From Cyclobacteriaceae bacterium (lineage in GTDB: Bacteria > Bacteroidota > Bacteroidia > Cytophagales > Cyclobacteriaceae), in contig JAEUUE010000140.1 in assembly GCA_016787605.1 (NCBI GenBank), forward strand, positions 1 through 64,000: DNA of 64,000 nucleotides, read 5' to 3'. Position numbers and translations under genes: made by a program. Shown here one piece after another: positions 59,592 to 64,000 of the stretch (position 1 is its first letter; each line of letters opens with the position of its first letter). Below the pieces are notes generated by a model, which ran no database searches, was not told the origin of the DNA, and saw nothing but the letters and a program-made list of their open reading frames with translations.

Positions 59592-59619
59592 CACGAATTA
59601 CACGAATTAGCACGAATTG
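59592..59619. repeat. CACGAATTA tandem repeat
   Basis: CACGAATTA at 59592-59600 and 59601-59609, then one extra G, then CACGAATTG at 59611-59619. It lies between the DUF62 gene and the monooxygenase-fold gene. This nonamer occurs as intergenic tandem repeats in other Bacteroidota genomes (from memory). Confidence 0.7.
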
Positions 59620-59624
59620 AGAAC

Positions 59625-59918
59625 ATGTTGATACGGATTGTCAGAATGCACTTTACGGAAGCCGGTGTGGAAGAATTTCTACAGATCTTCAATGCCCATA
59701 AGGAAGCCATCCGTCGTTTTCCGGGTTGCACTCACCTGCAATTGCTGAAGGATCCCGACGATCCGCAATGCTATACCACCTTGAGCCATTGGGACCGGTT
59801 GGAGGACCTGGAGAACTATCGCAAATCAGAATTGTTTGGAAGCGTGTGGGGACGAGTTAAGACGCTGTTTTCTGAAAGAACCCAGGCGTTTACGCTGGAG
59901 CGGTTTATCGAGGTCTGA
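59625..59918 (+). CDS. ABM-domain (antibiotic biosynthesis monooxygenase fold) protein
   Basis: A 97-residue protein with the ferredoxin-like dimeric alpha-beta barrel of the ABM family. The RIVRMHFTEAGVEEFLQIF opening and HLQLLKDPDDPQCYTTLSHW followed by LENYRKSELF are typical. Such proteins are small heme- or quinol-oxygenases or simply uncharacterised. The ATG at 59625 follows the tandem repeat by five bases; a longer in-frame form would run across the repeat and is not favoured. Confidence 0.85.
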   Translation: MLIRIVRMHFTEAGVEEFLQIFNAHKEAIRRFPGCTHLQLLKDPDDPQCYTTLSHWDRLEDLENYRKSELFGSVWGRVKTLFSERTQAFTLERFIEV

Positions 59919-59995
59919 AAAGCCAAGGTGACAATGTGGGATACCTTGGCCAATTGAAACATTACTGGCTTTCTTGAAACGATAACTCTTGCCTT

Positions 59996-60970
59996 ATGAA
60001 AAGACTTATTCTTTCAATCCTGCTGGTCACTTTTGCGCTCCCCTCCCCTGGACAGAAGGTCAAATCCAAGGATGTAAAGCGGGCCGTCGAACAGGGAAAA
60101 GTCGCCGGAATAACCTTGCTGATCGGCGATCAGTTTACCCCGGACACCAATATGGAATTTGATCTGCAGGTCAAGTTGGATGATGGAATCGTAGTGCTGG
60201 CTTCAGACCACCATCTCCTTTGGGACTATGCTACTGTGGATGTAGACAACACACCGTATAAGATCAAGGGTGAATTCCTCGCCAACGGTAAAGGCATCAT
60301 CAAGCCACGAGATCCTTCAGCCTATTATCCCAACCTCCCAGTCCGTGTAGCTATTGAATTGGCAGGAAAGAAGGTGGAGAAATCACTAACTCCACTTTTC
60401 TGCTATCCCAATCTTGTCATTCGACGGTCGGGCTCTAAGGGCACATCCGGGAGCCGGGGTGGTAATGGATCATACGAAGGTGCGCCCGGCGATCGCGGAG
60501 AGCCTGGCGAGAATGGGGAGCGCGGGCCTGATATTTCTTTGGAGATTTCCGAGGAAGAGATTGAAGGTAAAACACACGTCATTGTCTTGCTCGAAGGAAA
60601 GAAGTATCCCATTGATCCCTCGTGCAGTAAAGTAATGATCGTCTCCTCTGGCGGAAATGGAGGCTCGGGTGGCCGTGGGGGTCGCGGGGCAAACAGCGGT
60701 AAGGACAAGGAAGGAGATTACACAAGAATGGGCGGCAACGGCGGCGAGGGAGGTAGAGGCGGCAACGGCGGTGACGGAGGCAACATCACGGTGTCTGGAA
60801 TTGCGTACGAAAAATACAAAAGCATCCTGCAGATTGAGTCGTTAGGCGGCAGCGGCGGCGAGGGCGCTTTCGGCGGCGATGGAGGAAACGGGAAATCCGA
60901 CGGAAGAAGCGGTAGAACCGGTACCGATGGCAAGGATGGCCGCGCCGGGCAGGTGGTGATCAAGAATTAG
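59996..60970 (+). CDS. Secreted collagen-like protein
   Basis: A 324-residue exported protein, signal peptide ending near SPGQ (residue 19). An N-terminal beta-rich domain (about 20-145) is followed by collagen-like stretches: block 1 (about 146-180) contains six unbroken Gly-X-Y triplets, GAPGDRGEPGENGERGPD at 162-179; block 2 (about 219-265) is Gly-rich (GGNGGEGGRGGNGGDGG) and less regular; block 3 (303-318) has five triplets from GRSGRTG. Charged KDG/GEN triplets suit a bacterial collagen triple helix without hydroxyproline. It could be a surface fibre or stalk. No neighbour suggests a partner; intergenic repeats lie on both sides. Confidence 0.82.
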   Translation: MKRLILSILLVTFALPSPGQKVKSKDVKRAVEQGKVAGITLLIGDQFTPDTNMEFDLQVKLDDGIVVLASDHHLLWDYATVDVDNTPYKIKGEFLANGKGIIKPRDPSAYYPNLPVRVAIELAGKKVEKSLTPLFCYPNLVIRRSGSKGTSGSRGGNGSYEGAPGDRGEPGENGERGPDISLEISEEEIEGKTHVIVLLEGKKYPIDPSCSKVMIVSSGGNGGSGGRGGRGANSGKDKEGDYTRMGGNGGEGGRGGNGGDGGNITVSGIAYEKYKSILQIESLGGSGGEGAFGGDGGNGKSDGRSGRTGTDGKDGRAGQVVIKN

Positions 60971-60996
60971 GCAACAAGCACTTGGTGAATTTGGAT

Positions 60997-61052
60997 GGGC
61001 TAAAGCCCACTGCGTTCTTGATTAATCCTTATCCACGACCTGACGGCCGTGG
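60997..61052. repeat. Paired-hairpin intergenic element
   Basis: Two hairpins: GGGCTAAAGCCC at 60997-61008 (a near-perfect palindrome) and CCACGACCTGACGGCCGTGG at 61033-61052 with one mismatch. They lie between the collagen-like gene and araA, in converging position. This composite looks like a repetitive extragenic element seen widely in Bacteroidota (from memory). The hairpins may also end transcription. Confidence 0.6.
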
Positions 61053-61102
61053 CAATTAGAGATTACTATTTGCACATTGGCCTATAGAGAAATTGAATCC
61101 CC

Positions 61103-62593
61103 TTAATCGAAGGAGGCCTCGTTCCACCGGAGTTCATTCTTAATCGAAGTCACCGTCGTTCCCTTCCCTATTCGAATCATCTCCATGTTCGCCATCCCGG
61201 CAAAATCCTCGAGGTGCTCGGCCGTCAGGTTCTGGCTATAGCACGTGTGATGCGCACCCCCGGCATACAGCCAGGCCGCGCAGCCGGTGGCCATATCGGG
61301 CAATGGCTTCCAGAGTACGCGGGCCACCGGCAAATTAGGCAGGGGCTGCTCCGGGGCCACCGCTTCCACTTCATTGACCAGCAACCGGAAACGATGGCCC
61401 AAATCGATGATCGACGCGTTGAGTGCAGGACCGGCCGCGGCTGTGAAGACTAACCTGACCGGATCAGCTTTGCCACCGATGCTGAGGGGATGAATCTCGC
61501 ACGATGGCTTGCCTTCCGCTATACTCGGGCAGATCTCCAGCATATGCGCACCCAGGACCTGGTGGTTGCCCGGGGCAAAATGATAGGTGTAGTCTTCCAT
61601 AAACGAGTTGCCACCTGGCAATCCTGCACCCATCACTTTCATGGCACGAACCAGGGCCGCCGTCTTCCAATCACCCTCGGCGCCAAAGCCATAGCCATCG
61701 GCCATGAGCCGCTGAACCGCCAGCCCCGGCAGTTGCTTCAATCCATGCAGGTCTTCAAACGTGGTTGTGAATCCCTTGAATCCACCCTTTTCGAGAAATC
61801 GCCGGAGACCAATTTCAAGGGCCGCCGCTTCCACCAGGGATTGGCGACTTGTGCCCTGCTTTTGCAAGCTGGGCGCAAGCGTGTACCGCTGCTCATATTC
61901 CGTAACCAGGGCAGCACAATCTTTCTCGCTCACCTGGTTGACCAAAGCGACCAGGTCGCCGACGCCGTATCCATTTACCGAATATCCCAGCCTGATCTCC
62001 GCTTCGACCTTGTCCCCTTCCGTCACGGCCACCTGGCGCATGTTATCGCCGAAACGGCAGAAGCGCGCACCCTGCCAATCGTGCCAGGCCATCGCTGCCC
62101 GCGTCCAGGCTTCCACGCGTCCTACCACTTCCGCGTCTTTCCAGTGACCGACGACCACTTTCCGGTTGATCCGCAGCCTCGAGAGGATGTACCCGAATTC
62201 CCGGTCGCCATGTGCCGACTGGTTGAGATTCATGAAGTTCATGTCAATCTCACCCCAGGGAATGTCGCGGTTGTACTGGGTGTGAAAGTGCAGCAGGGGC
62301 CGCCCAAGCGCCTTAAGTCCGCCGATCCACATCTTGGCCGGTGAGAAGGTGTGCATCCAGGCCACGATGCCGATGCAGTTCCTCTCCAAGTTGGCCTCCA
62401 GGCATAACTGAAGGATCTGGTCGGGTGTGGTCAATACGGGCTTGCAGACTACCGAAATCGGAAGGTGAAGGGCCACCTGCAGGCTGGCGGCCATCTCGCG
62501 GGAATGCTGCTCCACCTGGCGGAGAACCTCGTCACCATAGAGGTGCTGGGAACCGGTAACAAACCAGAGTTGACCCGGCTGTAAATGAATCAT
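61103..62593 (-). CDS. araA: L-arabinose isomerase
   Basis: Converts L-arabinose to L-ribulose, 496 residues, Mn-dependent. The [15 protein letters not shown] opening, [21 protein letters not shown] and the C-terminal [18 protein letters not shown] are family signatures; the metal-site Glu and His residues lie in these last two. Both the substrate-binding and the C-terminal domain are complete. No araB or araD is adjacent, nor a transporter. A 7-of-8 -7 element (TATTTTCG) lies upstream on the minus strand. Fucose or other sugar isomerisation is unlikely given the match. Confidence 0.95.
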   Translation of the reverse strand: MIHLQPGQLWFVTGSQHLYGDEVLRQVEQHSREMAASLQVALHLPISVVCKPVLTTPDQILQLCLEANLERNCIGIVAWMHTFSPAKMWIGGLKALGRPLLHFHTQYNRDIPWGEIDMNFMNLNQSAHGDREFGYILSRLRINRKVVVGHWKDAEVVGRVEAWTRAAMAWHDWQGARFCRFGDNMRQVAVTEGDKVEAEIRLGYSVNGYGVGDLVALVNQVSEKDCAALVTEYEQRYTLAPSLQKQGTSRQSLVEAAALEIGLRRFLEKGGFKGFTTTFEDLHGLKQLPGLAVQRLMADGYGFGAEGDWKTAALVRAMKVMGAGLPGGNSFMEDYTYHFAPGNHQVLGAHMLEICPSIAEGKPSCEIHPLSIGGKADPVRLVFTAAAGPALNASIIDLGHRFRLLVNEVEAVAPEQPLPNLPVARVLWKPLPDMATGCAAWLYAGGAHHTCYSQNLTAEHLEDFAGMANMEMIRIGKGTTVTSIKNELRWNEASFD

Positions 62594-62667
62594 GACAAAA
62601 CGAACACTAATCGTTGAATACGAAAATACAGGGTAGTCTGTGAGCAGGCACGGCGTTCAGGCAGTAA

Positions 62668-63102
62668 TCACTGCAGGACACCCTTCGATGCCGCGTTCCT
62701 CGAAAAATAGATCAGGTAGGCTCCAAAGGCCAGCACCATCACCGGCATGATCATCCCACCGGGGCCGTAAACCTCGATGGAATTCGACAGGAAGAACGCA
62801 TGAGACATCTGGACGACGATACCGGCAAACGAGACGATAAAAACCATGGAGGCCAGCTTCTTTCTCATAAGCAGCAACAAACTGCCAAGCAGTCCTCCCC
62901 AAACAGCCAGGGCAAAAGCACCGGTAGCCCAGGCGGGCGTAGACTGCAGGAGATTGCGCTGTTCCTCCGGCATGGCCTGGAGGGCCTCTTCGCCCATGGT
63001 GACCTGGCCCAGGTAAGCGGCAACGCCCATGCCGTTCCAGATCAATGCGAGGATAGCCACCACCCAAAAGGAGGTAGCCGGTTTGATTTGTTCGGTTGTC
63101 AT
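62668..63102 (-). CDS. Four-helix membrane protein of unknown function
   Basis: A 144-residue protein with four predicted membrane helices: FWVVAILALIWNGMGVAAYL, GAFALAVWGGLLGSLLLLM, MVFIVSFAGIVVQMSHAFFL and MIMPVMVLAFGAYLIYF. Similar proteins in Bacteroidota are loosely labelled sugar transporter (from memory) without functional proof; I would not assign transport. It ends 74 bases after the araA start region on the same strand, but araA begins separately. A 7-of-8 promoter match (TACATTTA) lies upstream. Confidence 0.75.
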   Translation of the reverse strand: MTTEQIKPATSFWVVAILALIWNGMGVAAYLGQVTMGEEALQAMPEEQRNLLQSTPAWATGAFALAVWGGLLGSLLLLMRKKLASMVFIVSFAGIVVQMSHAFFLSNSIEVYGPGGMIMPVMVLAFGAYLIYFSRNAASKGVLQ

Positions 63103-63214
63103 ACGATAGGGTTATTTGACGAAGCTAATGAATTTAAATGTACCGTTAATCGGCTATTCTTACTCGCTATTCATGGGCGGTTATTTGTAACTTTCGGACC
63201 CAATTCGGAAAGAA

Positions 63215-64000
63215 ATGCGCCGTTTCCTGCTCCTTGCCCTCGTCCTGGTTTCTGCTCTCATCGGGGCGATCATTGGCGCATACTACACGGTCCGCTATTA
63301 CGAGAGTATCCCCGATTATACCTCCATTGCCGACCGCCAGAAGGTGCGGCTTCCCGCAGGCGGTACCCCCGACCTGAATTTCGAAAGCGCGGCCAGGCAA
63401 GTGACTCCCGCGGTCGTGAACATCAATGCCGTCTTCGGCGCCGGCGAATTCAGCCTCACTCCCATGGACCTTAACTTCGATCCCCTGGCAAGGCCGAGCG
63501 GATCGGGTGTCATCATCAGCGACGACGGATACATCGTGACCAACCAGCATGTGGTGGAAGACGCCACCGCGCTGGAGGTCGTGCTCAATGACAACCAGCG
63601 CTATTATGCCAAGATCGTCGGCCAGGACCCGAGCACCGATCTCGCCCTTCTGAAAATCAAGGCCAAGAACCTTCCCTACCTGAAGTACGGTAACTCCGAC
63701 GACGTCGTTCCCGGCGAGTGGGTACTTGCCGTGGGCAACCCTTTTGATCTCAACTCGACTGTCACCGCCGGTATCGTCAGCGCCAAAGCACGAAACATCG
63801 GCATTCTCCGTGACAAGAATAACCTGCAGGTGGAATCGTTCATCCAGACCGATGCCGCGGTGAACCCGGGAAACAGCGGAGGAGCGCTCGTCAATCTCAG
63901 GGGAGAACTTATCGGCATCAATTCCGCCATCGCTACGGTCACGGGCAGCTACAGCGGCTACTCTTTTGCCATACCTGTTAACCTGGTCAAAAAGGTAATG
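63215..64000 (+). CDS. HtrA/DegP-type serine protease, 3' end beyond the window
   Basis: The first 262 residues of an envelope protease of the HtrA/DegP/DegQ family. An N-terminal helix (LLLALVLVSALIGAIIGAYY) anchors it or serves as signal. The trypsin-like domain has the full catalytic triad: His112 in NQHVVED, Asp142 in STDLALLKI and Ser221 in NPGNSGGALV. The chain is still in the protease domain (FAIPVNLVKKVM) at the window end, so PDZ domains, if any, are beyond it. HtrA enzymes degrade misfolded periplasmic proteins. The start ATG at 63215 is favoured; TAACTTTC upstream is a near -7 element. Confidence 0.93.
   Translation, partial: MRRFLLLALVLVSALIGAIIGAYYTVRYYESIPDYTSIADRQKVRLPAGGTPDLNFESAARQVTPAVVNINAVFGAGEFSLTPMDLNFDPLARPSGSGVIISDDGYIVTNQHVVEDATALEVVLNDNQRYYAKIVGQDPSTDLALLKIKAKNLPYLKYGNSDDVVPGEWVLAVGNPFDLNSTVTAGIVSAKARNIGILRDKNNLQVESFIQTDAAVNPGNSGGALVNLRGELIGINSAIATVTGSYSGYSFAIPVNLVKKVM

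Noticed and set aside
59592-61052. CRISPR array
   Set aside because: Repeats are 9 bases with no regular spacers, and no cas gene is present.
62668-63102. Sugar transporter label
   Set aside because: Four short helices with no transporter signature; araA next to it is not enough.
1-64000. tRNA, rRNA, IS elements or prophage genes
   Set aside because: I looked for cloverleaf-like CCA ends, conserved rRNA stretches, transposase motifs and inverted terminal repeats and saw none; a dedicated search could still find a tRNA that I missed.

Overview
The window is a dense chromosomal segment of a Bacteroidota bacterium, most likely of the order Cytophagales. The lineage evidence is in the sequence: an LpxC-FabZ fusion gene, the type IX secretion regulator PorX, a secreted protein with the gliding-associated (CHU_C / type B) C-terminal sorting domain, several families common in Bacteroidota (DUF4296, DUF3822, DUF1573), and promoters of the Bacteroidota form TTTG-N19-21-TAnnTTTG in place of sigma70 -35/-10 boxes. 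Base composition is GC-rich for that group. I see no rRNA, tRNA, CRISPR array, transposase or prophage gene. No gap between genes exceeds about 180 bases.

Layout. 0-8 kb: ArsR-type regulator and HAD phosphatase, pruA, a RidA-like lipoprotein, a DEAD-box helicase with a long leader, a 37-residue basic protein coupled to a lipoprotein MsrB, a START-like protein, a class C serine hydrolase, a YfcE-type phosphoesterase and a 53-residue basic protein. 8-14.5 kb: the overlapping chain hisS-hutH-CHU_C surface protein, ybaB coupled to a family 2 glycosyltransferase, and a PspC protein. 14.6-23.8 kb: an OmpA/TPR lipoprotein, pdhB, fahA with a flavoprotein, an RNA m5C methyltransferase, an M20 peptidase and an unknown lipoprotein. 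23.8-30.5 kb: valS, an unknown secreted protein, and the porX-tsaE-ald operon on the minus strand. 30.6-35.8 kb: the lipid A early pathway (HD hydrolase, lpxD, lpxC-fabZ, lpxA, an ABC ATPase). 36-42 kb: DUF4296-mutS2, then a short Bat-type cluster (DUF58, membrane protein, VWA protein). 42-49 kb: gh3-lysE, yggS-DUF423, DUF1573, NUDIX, a pilin-like membrane protein with a DUF3822 protein and coaD, and a second NUDIX. 49-52.9 kb: pyrE-pfkA-pgk. 52.8-58.8 kb: echA-recQ and phoH-comEC. 58.8-64 kb: a SAM hydroxide adenosyltransferase, a monooxygenase-fold protein, a collagen-like secreted protein between two intergenic repeat elements, araA, a four-helix membrane protein and the first part of an HtrA protease.

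Function. Most genes are housekeeping: two aminoacyl-tRNA synthetases, lower glycolysis, amino-acid breakdown (proline, histidine, tyrosine, alanine), lipid A, DNA repair and uptake, and envelope quality control. The more unusual parts are the coupled gh3-lysE pair (possible conjugate synthesis and export), the pilin-like / DUF3822 pair (possible PilN/PilM-like unit), the reduced Bat cluster, the mixed-signature phosphofructokinase and the collagen-like protein. Fourteen exact TAnnTTTG elements placed just upstream of starts give a consistent promoter picture and support several start calls. All functional statements rest on reading motifs and context; no database search was possible.
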